Positions 16,370 through 25,841 are shown, counted from the first letter of the stretch. The stretch is DNA of 64,000 nt from Candidatus Aminicenantota bacterium (GCA_003141555.1 PLMN01000010.1:62001-126000); one strand, 5' to 3'. Numbers and translations are program-made. The notes: generated from the letters alone by a model not told the origin.

Positions 16370-16870
16370 TCAGCGTGCCGATTCCTCGACGCGGTCCTTG
16401 AAGGAGCGCGTGTTGAGGTGGCAGATGGCGCAGGCCAGGGCGTCGGACGCGTCCTCCTCCAGGGTTTCGTCATCGAGGCCGAGAAGGGCCTTGACCATCG
16501 TCGCAACCTGGTGCTTGTCCGCCTGGCCGTAGCCGGTCACGGCTTTCTTGATCTCGAGGGGCGAGTATTCGAAGAGCGGCCGGCCGCGCTCCGCGACCGC
16601 AACGAGCACCGCTCCCCGTACCTGGCCGAGGGTGATGGCCGTCTTGATATTCAGCCCGAAGAACGGATTCTCGACGGCGACGTCGCCGGGCTCGAAGGCT
16701 CCGATCAGGCGTTCGAGGCCGGATTTGATTTCGAGGAGCTTGGCGGGCAGTTCGGCCGAGCGGCGGGGCTTGATCGTGCCGTAGCCCAACACGGCGTAGC
16801 GGCCGTCCTTGAGCTCCAGGACGCCGTATCCCGTTGCCTGGCTGCTGGGATCGACCCCGAGGACCCGCAT
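16370..16870 (-). CDS. ruvC: Crossover junction endodeoxyribonuclease RuvC, 166 aa
   Basis: It resolves Holliday junctions as a dimer. The RNase H-like catalytic acidic residues are all present: D7 in RVLGVDPSSQATGYG, the glutamate of VAVENPFFG and the aspartates of EEDASDALACAICH. The length is standard. It lies 11 bases after yebC on the same strand, the usual yebC-ruvC order, but ruvA-ruvB sit more than 7 kb away here instead of next to it. Confidence 0.97.
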   Translation of the reverse strand: MRVLGVDPSSQATGYGVLELKDGRYAVLGYGTIKPRRSAELPAKLLEIKSGLERLIGAFEPGDVAVENPFFGLNIKTAITLGQVRGAVLVAVAERGRPLFEYSPLEIKKAVTGYGQADKHQVATMVKALLGLDDETLEEDASDALACAICHLNTRSFKDRVEESAR

Positions 16871-16881
16871 GGCGGAGGGCG

Positions 16882-17634
16882 TTAGGAGCTTTCGTACTTG
16901 GCGATGTCCTCGGCCGAGATGTCGAAGTTGGCCGCGACGGTCTGGACGTCGTCGTGGTCCTCGAGCTCCTCGACGAGCTTGAGGGCCTGTTGGGCCTGCT
17001 TGCCGTCCACTTTGGTCGTATCCTGGGGGATGTAGCCGACGTTGGAGTCCGCGACTTCGATCCCGGCGCCCTTGATGGCTTCGAGGACGGCCTCGTACTT
17101 TTCGGGAGTGGTGACGACCTCCCAGGTGTCGCCGTCGTCCCGGATGTCCTCGGCGCCGGCGGTCAGGGCGACGTCCATCAGCTTGTCTTCCTCGACCTTT
17201 TCCTTGTCGATGTCGATGTACCCGCCCCGCTTGAAGCGGAAGGCCACGCAGCCCTGGGTGCCGATCTGGCCGCCGTTCTTGGCGAAGATGTGCCGGACTT
17301 CGGAGACAGTCCGGTTCTTGTTGTCCGAGAGCGCGGTGACATAGATGGCCACGCCGCCGGGGCCGTAGCCCTCGTAGATGATTTCCTCGTAGGTCGCGCC
17401 TTCGAGCTGGCCGGTGCCCTTGAGGATGGCCCGCTTCACGTTATCGGCGGGCATGTTGGCGTTCTTGGCGTCCTGGACGGCCTTGCGCAGGCGCGGGTTC
17501 TTGTCAATATCCCCGCCGCCGGCGCGCGCCGCGACCGCGATTTCGCGGATGATTTTGGTGAAAATCTTGCCGCGCTTGGCGTCCGCGATTCCTTTTTTAT
17601 GCTTAATCGACGACCATTTGGAATGTCCGGACAT
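16882..17634 (-). CDS. yebC: YebC/PmpR/TACO1 family protein, 250 aa
   Basis: The N-terminal signature MSGHSKWSSIKHKKGIADAK is nearly invariant in this family, followed by the usual three-domain length of about 250 residues. YebC-family proteins bind ribosomes and relieve stalling at difficult motifs such as polyproline; some were earlier described as transcriptional regulators. An AAGGAG ribosome site lies upstream. First gene of the yebC-ruvC pair. Confidence 0.96.
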   Translation of the reverse strand: MSGHSKWSSIKHKKGIADAKRGKIFTKIIREIAVAARAGGGDIDKNPRLRKAVQDAKNANMPADNVKRAILKGTGQLEGATYEEIIYEGYGPGGVAIYVTALSDNKNRTVSEVRHIFAKNGGQIGTQGCVAFRFKRGGYIDIDKEKVEEDKLMDVALTAGAEDIRDDGDTWEVVTTPEKYEAVLEAIKGAGIEVADSNVGYIPQDTTKVDGKQAQQALKLVEELEDHDDVQTVAANFDISAEDIAKYESS

Positions 17635-17663
17635 GCTGGCTCCTTAGGAATGAAATCGAGGCG

Positions 17664-17693
17664 ATTTTAGCATAAATATGGCCCTCTGGCAAA
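17664..17693 (-). promoter_or_regulatory. Candidate promoter of yebC-ruvC
   Basis: On the minus strand, TTTGCC (17688-17693), 18-base spacer, TAAAAT (17664-17669). It falls between the ABC ATPase stop and yebC. Confidence 0.45.
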
Positions 17694-17710
17694 CGCCGGC
17701 CGCCTTGGCA

Positions 17711-18403
17711 TCATAGCCTCCGGGCCAGCGCCTCGAGGATCGCGATCCTCGAGGCGGGCGCGTCCGGAAGACGCTCGGCGATCGTCGGCCGCTCCCGGCC
17801 GAGGCCCACGGCCCGATCCGCGCGCCCGGCGAACGGGTCGATTTCGTGGGAGACGACGAGCACGGCCGACCCGGCCGCGGCGAGACGGAAGATCCACTCC
17901 AGGGCGGCTTCGCGGATCCTCCGGTCCAGGGACTCGAGCGGCTCATCGAGAAGGACATGCGACGGGGTTCCGATCCAGGCCGCGGCGAAGGTGGCCCGCC
18001 GCTTCTGTCCCATGGACAGCTCGCGGACCGAGCGGTGGGCATATGGTCCGAGCCCGAACATCTCGAGCCCCTCACGCCCTTTCGCGATCGGCTCTCCGCG
18101 CAGCCGGCAGACGTAGTCGCAGATTTCGCGGATCGTAGCATAGGGCGTCAGGTCGGGGAATTCGGGCAGGTAGGCCAGGCTGCGGCGGGCGGCGACCTCG
18201 TCCTTCCAGAGATCGAGACCGCCGACGAACACCGCCCCGGAATCCGGCGCCTCCACGCCCGCGGCCAGCTTGAGGAGCGTGCTCTTGCCGCTTCCGTTGA
18301 CGCCCAGGACCAGGGTCAGCCCCGGGCCGATCTCCAGGTTGAGGCCCTCGAAGACGGGTTCGCCCTTCCGGTAGGAAAACGAGACATTCTCGAAACGAAT
18401 CAT
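17711..18403 (-). CDS. ABC transporter ATP-binding protein, 230 aa
   Basis: Walker A is GVNGSGKST, the signature is a divergent LSMGQKRR, Walker B is HVLLDEPLE and the switch histidine is in VVSHEID. The short length with one nucleotide-binding domain fits ABC-2-type exporters. The start MIRFENVSF at 18403 overlaps the stop of the upstream permease gene by ATGA, so the two are translationally coupled and form one transporter. Substrate is not evident. Confidence 0.9.
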   Translation of the reverse strand: MIRFENVSFSYRKGEPVFEGLNLEIGPGLTLVLGVNGSGKSTLLKLAAGVEAPDSGAVFVGGLDLWKDEVAARRSLAYLPEFPDLTPYATIREICDYVCRLRGEPIAKGREGLEMFGLGPYAHRSVRELSMGQKRRATFAAAWIGTPSHVLLDEPLESLDRRIREAALEWIFRLAAAGSAVLVVSHEIDPFAGRADRAVGLGRERPTIAERLPDAPASRIAILEALARRL

Positions 18404-19698
18404 CCTTCGCTCCAGGATAGGGGATCGCCGGCGGATAAATGGTGGAGCTCGAGCCATCGGCTGACCTTCAAGCGCTTTTCGATGCGGGCGGCCGCTTCCA
18501 GGGCCGGAACCGCGGCGGCGAGAAGGGCGGCGACGGCCCAGGGCGCGAAACAGATCGCGAGGGCGATGAACGCGCCCTCTCCGAGGACCATTCCCCAGGC
18601 GCCGAAGCGCAGCTCCCGGTCGAGCCGGACGGCCGATGAGGCCCGCAGTCCGGCCAGGGGGAGGATGGCCGCCACGAACGGGACGGCTTGGGCCTCGATC
18701 AAAGCCAGGGGAATGAGAAGGACGGCGGCGCTGCCGGCCAGAAGAGCTGCGTCCACGAGGACGCGGCGGCGCGCGGACCGGGGCCAGCTCCTTTCGAGCG
18801 GCCAGGGCGGCCGGCGCGCGGCGAGGAGGCTCGCTGCCCCGCCGAGGAAGACCGCCGCGGCAAGCGCGCCGCCGAAGCGCCCCGCGGCCGCGGCCGTGGA
18901 CGCGGGCAGGGGGTTGTTGGCGAGAAAGGCCGCGATCAAGGCCAGGACGATGCCCGCCAGGAGGATGGGGATCACGATTCCGGAGCCGACGGCGCGGACG
19001 GCGACGGCGGCCGGCAGTCCGAAAGGATGGCGTCCTCCAAGCGGCGCCGGTCCCTTTTTAGACGAAAGAACGGGACCTGAGATCCGGTCGACGGCCGCGA
19101 TCAGGATGATCCCCCCAAGAAAGAGAGGCCATGATCCCGACGCGAAAAGCGTGCCGGCCGCCAGTCCCAGCGCCGTCCGCGGCGCCCGACTTTTCACCCG
19201 AACCGCGGCGGAAGCCGCCGCGATGCCCAATCCGGCGAGCCCAAGAATGTCGACCGGGAGGCGGCCGGGCGAAGAGCGCGTGGACAGGACGGCGAAGGCG
19301 GCCAGGATAACGAGGACGGGGAGCTCGGCGATGGCGATGGCAAGAACCGCCATCCTCCGGGTCAGCGCGGCGGACGAAGGCAGATGGCGCATCCAGCCCC
19401 CGAGCCCGAGACAGACGCGCGGCGCGGCCGCCCGGGCGGCGGCGAAGGCGATCAGGGTGGAAAACGCGCCCCGGGCCAGCGGCCCGGAGTCGAACAGGAT
19501 CACCGTCGCGAGGTTGACGAAAAACTCGGGGCGAAGGATGAAGTAAAGAGCGAAGAGGATCGCCAACGAGGGGGCGAGGATGCGGAGGGCGAGCCTGACG
19601 CCCACGCGGGCGTGGAAGCGAAGCATCGCCCCGAGGAGGATCCGGGTCCCGCCGGCCGGGCTTCTGCCCGGCGCGGAAGCGTGATAGAATTCGGCCAT
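18400..19698 (-). CDS. Probable ABC transporter membrane protein, 432 aa
   Basis: A very hydrophobic, Ala/Leu-rich protein with ten or more predicted membrane helices between about residues 30 and 400. No named permease motif is recognised; the role is inferred from the ATGA coupling to the ATP-binding gene. The first 24 residues look unlike a coding start, and an internal ATG at 19626 (MLRFHARVGVRL) with GGGG upstream is a plausible alternative that removes the 23-base crowding with mnmA. Confidence 0.78.
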   Translation of the reverse strand: MAEFYHASAPGRSPAGGTRILLGAMLRFHARVGVRLALRILAPSLAILFALYFILRPEFFVNLATVILFDSGPLARGAFSTLIAFAAARAAAPRVCLGLGGWMRHLPSSAALTRRMAVLAIAIAELPVLVILAAFAVLSTRSSPGRLPVDILGLAGLGIAAASAAVRVKSRAPRTALGLAAGTLFASGSWPLFLGGIILIAAVDRISGPVLSSKKGPAPLGGRHPFGLPAAVAVRAVGSGIVIPILLAGIVLALIAAFLANNPLPASTAAAAGRFGGALAAAVFLGGAASLLAARRPPWPLERSWPRSARRRVLVDAALLAGSAAVLLIPLALIEAQAVPFVAAILPLAGLRASSAVRLDRELRFGAWGMVLGEGAFIALAICFAPWAVAALLAAAVPALEAAARIEKRLKVSRWLELHHLSAGDPLSWSEG

Positions 19699-19721
19699 CG
19701 ATTCTACTTTATCACACGACG

Positions 19722-20870
19722 ATGGCCGATAAAACCGAGAACACCCGCGCCGCGGTGGCCGCCGCCATGAGCGGCGGGGTGGATTCGTCCGTCGCCGCGG
19801 CCCTGCTCAAGGCGGAGGGCCGGGAGGTCGTCGGGGTGACGATGGATCTGTTCTCGCTGCCCCGGGAGGCGTGCATCCGGGATGACCTCCGGAGCTGCTG
19901 CGGCCGGAATGCCCGCGGGGACGCGAACAGGGTGGCGCTCGCCCTGGGCATCCCCCATTTCGTCGTCGATTTCCGCCGCGAATTCGAGCGGGACGTCATC
20001 GCCGATTTCGCCCGCGAATACGGCCGGGGTCGGACGCCGAACCCGTGCATCCGTTGCAACCGGTTCCTGAAGTTCGGGCTGCTCCTCGACCGGGTGGAGG
20101 CCTTAGGCGCGGGGATGGTCGCCACGGGCCACTACGCCCGGACCGCGTTCGACCGGGCCTCGGGCCGGACGCTGCTCCGCAAAGGCGTTGATGCGGAGAA
20201 AGACCAGTCGTATTTCCTCTATAGCCTGACCCAATCCATGCTGTCCCGGACGCTTTTCCCGGTCGGGGGATACGCCAAGAAGGAGATCCGGCGGCTGGCG
20301 GCCGAATTCGGCCTGCCGGTCGCCCGCAAGCCGGAGAGCCAGGAGATCTGCTTCATCCCCGACGACGATTATCCGCGCTTCCTCCGGGAGAAGTTCCCGG
20401 GACTGTTCCGGCCGGGGCCGATCGTGGACGCAGCGGGGAAGACGATCGGGCGCCACGGCGGCGTCGCCGGCTTCACGATCGGACAGCGCCGCGGCCTGGG
20501 CATCGCCGCGGCACACCCGCTCTACGTGGTGGCCGTGGACGCGGCCACGAATACGGTCGTCGCGGGGGAGGATCGCGACCTGGACCGAAAGCGGCTCCTC
20601 GTCGACGACCTCAACTGGATCGCCGTCCCGGCGCTCGCCGGGCCGCTCTCCGTCCGGGTGAAAGTCCGCTCCCGGCAGGCGGAGGCGCCCGCGCGCATCG
20701 TTCCCGAGGACGGCGGGCGGGTCCTCGTCGAGTTCGAGACCTCCCAGCGGGCGATCACGCCGGGGCAGGCGGCCGTGTTCTATGACGGCGATGTCGTCGT
20801 CGGCGGCGGGGTCATCGCCCGGGCCGCGGATGCCCCGCCGGCGGATTTATCGTTACCGAAATCCCTGTGA
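19722..20870 (+). CDS. mnmA: tRNA-specific 2-thiouridylase MnmA, 382 aa
   Basis: It thiolates U34 of glutamate, lysine and glutamine tRNAs. The PP-loop ATP site is AMSGGVDSSVAA; the two catalytic cysteines are in NPCIRCNRFLKF and SQEICFIPDDDY; the C-terminal barrel contains GFTIGQRRGLGIA. Length is normal. No Shine-Dalgarno sequence precedes the ATG, and only 23 bases separate it from the divergent permease reading, so its message may start at or near the ATG. Confidence 0.97.
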   Translation: MADKTENTRAAVAAAMSGGVDSSVAAALLKAEGREVVGVTMDLFSLPREACIRDDLRSCCGRNARGDANRVALALGIPHFVVDFRREFERDVIADFAREYGRGRTPNPCIRCNRFLKFGLLLDRVEALGAGMVATGHYARTAFDRASGRTLLRKGVDAEKDQSYFLYSLTQSMLSRTLFPVGGYAKKEIRRLAAEFGLPVARKPESQEICFIPDDDYPRFLREKFPGLFRPGPIVDAAGKTIGRHGGVAGFTIGQRRGLGIAAAHPLYVVAVDAATNTVVAGEDRDLDRKRLLVDDLNWIAVPALAGPLSVRVKVRSRQAEAPARIVPEDGGRVLVEFETSQRAITPGQAAVFYDGDVVVGGGVIARAADAPPADLSLPKSL

Positions 20871-20998
20871 AAGCCGCGCTAATCGGCTTTGCCCTTAATC
20901 GTAGGTTCTGTCGAAGCGTCCTTGTCGCCGGGAGAGGACATGCGTTTCTTGGGGGGGACACCTTTCCCCTAGATCGTGACGCTCGCCGGATAGGACAT

Positions 20999-21015
20999 TT
21001 GGCATGTTTTTTGCT
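20999..21015 (+). promoter_or_regulatory. Sigma-54-type (-24/-12) promoter
   Basis: TTGGCATGTTTTTTGCT matches the sigma-54 consensus TTGGCACGNNNNTTGCT with GG and GC exactly ten bases apart. It overlaps a small palindrome TTGCTCAAGCAA (21011-21022). The downstream gene starts at 21120, leaving a leader of about 90 bases. No enhancer-binding activator gene is in this window. Confidence 0.7.
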
Positions 21016-21067
21016 CAAGCAATTGGCAATCGCCGGACGAAGGGGCGATCCAATCTGGAGGCGTCGC

Positions 21068-21094
21068 ATTCCATGCGGCTCTTTGCCGTGGAAT
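21068..21094 (+). other. Leader stem-loop before the VWFA gene
   Basis: ATTCCA-TG-CGGC, loop TCTTT, GCCG-TGGAAT: ten paired bases with a two-base bulge, ending 16 bases before the GGAGGGGG ribosome site. It could influence message stability or translation. Confidence 0.35.
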
Positions 21095-21119
21095 CTTACG
21101 GCTTGGCAAGGAGGGGGAA

Positions 21120-23267
21120 ATGAGAGCCAACACGCTCGTTAAGGCGGCTGCCGCGGTCCTTTTCTTCGCCGGGGCGGCTCTCCCTGCGATAACGGCGCGG
21201 GACGCAATCGGCCAGGATGTGCTTCAGAAGCCTATCCAGGTCAATGTCACCGTTGCGTTGAAGCTCATTCAAGTTTATGTCATCGACAGAAACGGCAATC
21301 CCGTCCCGGGATTGAGGGCGGAGGATTTCGAGATCAGGGACGACGGCCAACCCGTCAAAATTACTGATCTTGAATACCATACCGCGGTTCTCCCCCTCCC
21401 TTCCATTAATCCCGCGGCAGAGACTCCTCTTCCCCCTCCTCCCGCCGTCAAGCTGAACCGGAAATTCTTCCTTTGGTTCGATTTCGGGTTCAACGACCCA
21501 AGCGGCATAAAACGGGCGAAAGCGGCGGGCCTCCATTTCATGGACACCCAGGTTCGGCCGGAAGATGAAGTGGCTCTGCTTTCATCCTCGAGTCTCACGG
21601 GAATAATAGTTCACGAATATTTAACCGGAGACCATGGCCGGGTCCGCCAGGCGATTGACGCCCTGAACTTAAAGCAAATAGCCGGCCGGGTATCCGAAAT
21701 CGAACTCCTGATGGGCCGAGAACAAGAATGGGCCCGTTTTACGGACCCCTCAGGAATGGGCGGAGATCTAGGTAATACTTTAGGAAATAACGATAATATC
21801 CAAGCGACAAAAGACATCATCGCCAAGGAAGGGGCCGTCGCCCAAGACGTTTACAGACAAAAATCCCTCCAGTTTCTCAAGGATTTCAAGGCCTTGGCCA
21901 AAGCGTTCCGCTATATTCCCGGAGCAAAATCATTGATCTTATTCTCCGGCGGGATTGCCCAGTCCTTGTTATTTGGGACGAGAATGGGTCCAGAGTTCAA
22001 CCCTTACGGGACAATTGAGGACCAAGCCAAATTCAATCAATCAGTCATTTCTCGGTACGGCGATCGAGATTGCCAGGACGAATTTCAAGATCTGGTCAAG
22101 GAGCTCAGGGCTTCCAACACCTTCATCTATCCCATCAACGAAATTCAGCAGCGGGGGGCCGAACATGATCCGGCTTCACGGGATCTTCAAGGCGACGGAT
22201 TCCTCCGGAATCTGGCCTCGGAAACAAAGGGCCAATACTTCCATAACACCCAGGATTCCAGCAAAGCCGTCGAGGACATCCAGAAGCTCACGGCTTCATA
22301 CTATGTCCTCGGCTATGGGGTCAGTGAAAATTGGGACGGCCGGTACCATGCGGTCAAGGTCGCGGTCAATCGGAAAAATCTCCAGTGCTGGGGCACGTCC
22401 GGGTATTTCAATCCCGTCCCATTTTCCCAATATACCATAGGCGAGAAGCGCCTCCATCTCATCGACTTGGCCTTAAGCGAAACACCCCAGATTCGAGGCG
22501 TCATGGACTTCCCGCTTAAAGCTTTCCCGGCTTACGGCGAAACCGGATTAAAATTAGCGGTCTTGGGGCGTCTGCCGCGCGATCCCGGCCTGCCCAAGTT
22601 CGGGCCGAAAACGGAAGCGTTCGTCCTTCTCCTCGACGAACAAAACAACGTCAAAGAGATCAAACGAGCCGATCTTGCTATTACATTAAAAGACGGCGAT
22701 CGAATTTTCCTCAGCGGCATTGTCCCCATTACGCCAGGCCGCTACAAATGCCGCCTTGTCGTGCGCGATCTCGATTCCGGGCAAAGCGCCCGGGCCACCG
22801 TCGAAGCGAATGCTCTTGCTCCCCCGCTGACGGGACTTAGCGCCTCGGCGCCGCTTTGGCTGATCGAGGATGTCTGGGCATGCTGGAAGGATGTATTTTC
22901 AAAGGAGCTTCTGACATCGATCTATCCGTTCGAACGCGGCACATATTTCCCTCTCTTGGACGAGGCTCGCCCAGACACAGAGACGATTTACGGGGTCCTT
23001 CCGATCTCGTTCTATGGGGTGTTTCAGCCGGAGATATCACTTGCCGCCCATCTCATCGATGCGGACACGGGTGCCCGCAAGGTCCTGCCGCTTGTCGTGC
23101 TCAAGAAAACTGAGTCCGAGCACACCAAGACCCTCTTTTTCAAGGTGACAACGGGCGTCCTGCCCTCGGGCGGCCATACCCTGTACCTCTTTGTCCAGGA
23201 TAAATCGGACTATAAAAAGGCCTTCTTCACGAATTTCCGAGTGGCGAGCCGAAGGCTCGTCCCTTGA
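21120..23267 (+). CDS. Secreted VWFA-related protein (acidobacterial type), 715 aa
   Basis: After a signal peptide (to about residue 28) comes the hallmark LKLIQVYVIDRNGNPVPGL and AEDFEIRDDGQPVKI of the VWFA-related family abundant in Acidobacteria (TIGR03436-like), then a von Willebrand A-like region (about 105-400) with FLWFDFGFN in place of a strict DxSxS site. The C-terminal half is beta-rich and has no assigned role. Extracellular binding or adhesion is a reasonable guess only. The gene is visibly richer in A/T at third positions than its neighbours. It has a GGAGGGGG ribosome site and a sigma-54-type promoter. Confidence 0.85.
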   Translation: MRANTLVKAAAAVLFFAGAALPAITARDAIGQDVLQKPIQVNVTVALKLIQVYVIDRNGNPVPGLRAEDFEIRDDGQPVKITDLEYHTAVLPLPSINPAAETPLPPPPAVKLNRKFFLWFDFGFNDPSGIKRAKAAGLHFMDTQVRPEDEVALLSSSSLTGIIVHEYLTGDHGRVRQAIDALNLKQIAGRVSEIELLMGREQEWARFTDPSGMGGDLGNTLGNNDNIQATKDIIAKEGAVAQDVYRQKSLQFLKDFKALAKAFRYIPGAKSLILFSGGIAQSLLFGTRMGPEFNPYGTIEDQAKFNQSVISRYGDRDCQDEFQDLVKELRASNTFIYPINEIQQRGAEHDPASRDLQGDGFLRNLASETKGQYFHNTQDSSKAVEDIQKLTASYYVLGYGVSENWDGRYHAVKVAVNRKNLQCWGTSGYFNPVPFSQYTIGEKRLHLIDLALSETPQIRGVMDFPLKAFPAYGETGLKLAVLGRLPRDPGLPKFGPKTEAFVLLLDEQNNVKEIKRADLAITLKDGDRIFLSGIVPITPGRYKCRLVVRDLDSGQSARATVEANALAPPLTGLSASAPLWLIEDVWACWKDVFSKELLTSIYPFERGTYFPLLDEARPDTETIYGVLPISFYGVFQPEISLAAHLIDADTGARKVLPLVVLKKTESEHTKTLFFKVTTGVLPSGGHTLYLFVQDKSDYKKAFFTNFRVASRRLVP

Positions 23268-23277
23268 CGCCGGCGGA

Positions 23278-23306
23278 TTGACAAACCGGGGTGGCAGCCC
23301 TAAATT
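23278..23306 (+). promoter_or_regulatory. Promoter ahead of the 21-aa ORF and copA
   Basis: TTGACA (23278-23283), 17-base spacer, TAAATT (23301-23306), then a leader with AAAGGAG. It starts 11 bases after the VWFA stop. Confidence 0.6.
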
Positions 23307-23334
23307 GAGGGAAACGAAACAAAGGAGTTGAATC

Positions 23335-23400
23335 ATGATCAAGCGGCGCGATGTAGTGTTGGTATACATCCTGGCCGCCGCGCCGCCGGCCCGGGCTTGA
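23335..23400 (+). CDS. 21-aa ORF upstream of copA
   Basis: The ATG is preceded by AAAGGAG at good spacing and by a strong promoter. The product [21 protein letters not shown] looks like the beginning of a signal peptide that stops early. It may be a leader peptide that tunes copA expression, or the decapitated start of a lost gene whose remainder was deleted (23401-23491 shows no continuation in any frame). Confidence 0.4.
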   Translation: MIKRRDVVLVYILAAAPPARA

Positions 23401-23491
23401 TTCCGGGGGCATCCATGATCCGGGACACGAGTGGGCTCATGGCGAAGCCGACGCCCTCTCCTCCTCGTCCGCGCCCGGAAGGAATAGCGTC

Positions 23492-25765
23492 ATGAGCCGG
23501 AGCGCCGATTCTCCTCGAAACAAGAACGGCGAGGATGTCGAGCGGATCGACCTGCCCCTGACGGGCATGCACTGCGCCTCGTGCGTCGCGACCATCGAAA
23601 AAGCGCTCCGGGCGAGGAAGGGGATCCTGGGCGCCTCGGCCAACCTCGCCACGAGCCGCGTCCGGGCGGAATACCTGACCACGGAGATCGGCCGGGACGA
23701 GATCGAGGCCATCATCGAATCCCTGGGTTACAAAGTGATCCGGTCCGGGGGGGCGTCCGACGTCGACCCCGAGCGGGCCGCGCGCGAAAAGGAAACCGCG
23801 GCGCTCCGGCGGGCCTTCCGGGCGGGGCTGGCTCTCAGCCTCGTCATCGTCCTGGGGAGCCTGCGAACCCTCTTCCCCTGGATCCCCGCCGCCCTCAGCG
23901 ATCCCCGGGTTCTCTGGGCCCTGGCGACCCCGGTCCAGTTCTGGATCGGCCTTCGCTTCTATCGAGGCGCCTGGGCTTCCTTCAAGCATGGACGGGCGGA
24001 CATGAACACCCTGGTTGCCGTGGGGACATCGGCCGCCTATTTCTACAGCGCCGCGGCGACGCTCTTTCCCTCCTTCTTCGCCGCCGGCGGGGTCCGGCCG
24101 GACGTCTACTTCGACACCTCGGCGGTCATCGTCACCCTCATCCTCTTCGGCCGCCTGCTCGAAGCCCGGGCTAAGGGCCGCGCATCGGAGGCGATCAGGA
24201 CGCTGATCGGCCTCCAGCCGAAAACCGCCCGGGTCATCCGGGACGGAGCGGAGGCCGACATCCCCGTGGGCGCGGTCGTTTCGGGCGACATCGTCCTCGT
24301 CCGGCCCGGCGAGAGGGTTCCCGTGGACGGACTCGTGACCCGGGGCCGGTCGGCGGTCGACGAGTCCATGATCACCGGCGAGAGCCTCCCCGCGGCCAAG
24401 GCGGAAGGGGATGCGGTGATCGGGGCGACTCTCAACCGGACGGGCAGCTTCGAGTTCAGGGCGACGAAGGTCGGCCGGGACTCGGTCCTGGCCCGGATCG
24501 TCCGGCTGGTGGAGGAAGCCCAGGGCTCCAAGGCGCCCATCCAGCGGCTGGCCGACGTGATCGCCGGCTGGTTTGTCCCCGTTGTCATCGCGATCGCGGT
24601 CCTGACCTTCCTCGCCTGGCTGGTCTTCGGCCCGAAACCCTCCCTGACGATCGCCCTCCTGAATTTCGTGGCGGTGATGATCATCGCCTGCCCCTGCGCG
24701 CTCGGCCTCGCCACGCCGACGGCGGTCATGGTCGGAACGGGCAAGGGCGCGGAGAACGGCATCCTCATCAAAGGCGGCGAGAGCCTGGAGACGGCGGGCC
24801 GGTTGACGACCGTCGTCTTCGACAAGACCGGGACCCTGACGAAGGGTGCGCCCGAGGTCACGGATGTCGTCGCCGTTCCCCCGTTCTCCGAGGACGAGGT
24901 CCTCCGGCTGGCCGCCGCCGCGGAAAAAGCGTCCGAACATCCCCTGGCCGAGGCGTTCCTGGCCAAGGCCCGTTCCCGCGGGCTGGATATCCCGGCGGCG
25001 GACCGCTTCCTGGCCCTCGAAGGGCTCGGCGTCGAAGCGGTCATCGAAGGCCGGAGCGTCGTTCTGGGCAGCGCCAAGCTCATGGCCGAGCGGGGCGTCG
25101 ACCCGGCCGGGCTGGCGGGGGCGGCCGCCGCCCTCGGGCGCGGCGCGAAGTCCCTCGCCTTCCTGGCCGTGGACGGCCGCCCGGCGGGCCTCGCCGGGAT
25201 CGCGGACGCGCTCAAGGAAGGATCGCCCAGGGCGGTCGAACGGCTGAAGAACCTGGGGCTCGACGTCGTCATGCTCACCGGCGACAATGCGGAGACGGCC
25301 GAGGCCATCGCCCGGCAGGCCGGAATCGACCGCGTCGTGGCCGATCTCCTTCCCGGCGACAAGCTCCGCGAGATTCGCGCGCTCCAGGAGGCCGGGAAGA
25401 AAGTGGCCATGGTCGGCGACGGGATCAACGACGCCCCGGCTCTCGCCCAGGCAGACGTGGGGATCGCCATCGGCTCGGGCACGGACGTGGCGATGGAAGC
25501 GGCCGACATTACCCTGATCAGGGGTGATTTGGACGGCGTCGCCGACGCGATCGAGCTCAGCCGCCGGACGGTCAGGACGATCAAGCAGAACCTCTTCTGG
25601 GCCTTCGTCTACAACGTGGTCGGCCTCCCGATCGCGGCCGGGGCGCTCTACCTCCCGTTCGGCATCCTGCTCAATCCCATGATCGCCTCGGCGGCCATGG
25701 CCGCGAGCTCGGTTTCGGTTGTCTCGAACTCGCTCCGGCTGCGGCGTTTCAAAATCCACCGCTGA
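23492..25765 (+). CDS. copA: Copper-exporting P1B-type ATPase, 757 aa
   Basis: One N-terminal heavy-metal domain binds Cu(I) through C28 and C31 (GMHCASC). Membrane helices follow, with the transport motif CPC (C400-P-C402 in [11 protein letters not shown]). The actuator TGES loop is in MITGESLPA, the phosphorylated aspartate is D444 (DKTGTLTKG), the nucleotide site has SEHPLAEA and the hinge has [18 protein letters not shown]. The pattern is of a Cu(I) exporter at the inner membrane. The ribosome site AAGGAA lies upstream. A double-YHS protein 2.3 kb downstream may also handle metal. Confidence 0.95.
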   Translation: MSRSADSPRNKNGEDVERIDLPLTGMHCASCVATIEKALRARKGILGASANLATSRVRAEYLTTEIGRDEIEAIIESLGYKVIRSGGASDVDPERAAREKETAALRRAFRAGLALSLVIVLGSLRTLFPWIPAALSDPRVLWALATPVQFWIGLRFYRGAWASFKHGRADMNTLVAVGTSAAYFYSAAATLFPSFFAAGGVRPDVYFDTSAVIVTLILFGRLLEARAKGRASEAIRTLIGLQPKTARVIRDGAEADIPVGAVVSGDIVLVRPGERVPVDGLVTRGRSAVDESMITGESLPAAKAEGDAVIGATLNRTGSFEFRATKVGRDSVLARIVRLVEEAQGSKAPIQRLADVIAGWFVPVVIAIAVLTFLAWLVFGPKPSLTIALLNFVAVMIIACPCALGLATPTAVMVGTGKGAENGILIKGGESLETAGRLTTVVFDKTGTLTKGAPEVTDVVAVPPFSEDEVLRLAAAAEKASEHPLAEAFLAKARSRGLDIPAADRFLALEGLGVEAVIEGRSVVLGSAKLMAERGVDPAGLAGAAAALGRGAKSLAFLAVDGRPAGLAGIADALKEGSPRAVERLKNLGLDVVMLTGDNAETAEAIARQAGIDRVVADLLPGDKLREIRALQEAGKKVAMVGDGINDAPALAQADVGIAIGSGTDVAMEAADITLIRGDLDGVADAIELSRRTVRTIKQNLFWAFVYNVVGLPIAAGALYLPFGILLNPMIASAAMAASSVSVVSNSLRLRRFKIHR

Positions 25766-25777
25766 GCCATCCGCCGG

Positions 25778-25807
25778 TTGACAGGTATTCGCGGCCGGGG
25801 ATATGAT
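25778..25807 (+). promoter_or_regulatory. Promoter of the M28 peptidase
   Basis: TTGACA (25778-25783), 18-base spacer, TATGAT (25802-25807), 34 bases before the ATG at 25842. Confidence 0.6.
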
Positions 25808-25841
25808 TCGACTCTCGAATTTCCCGGACACCGGAGGACCC

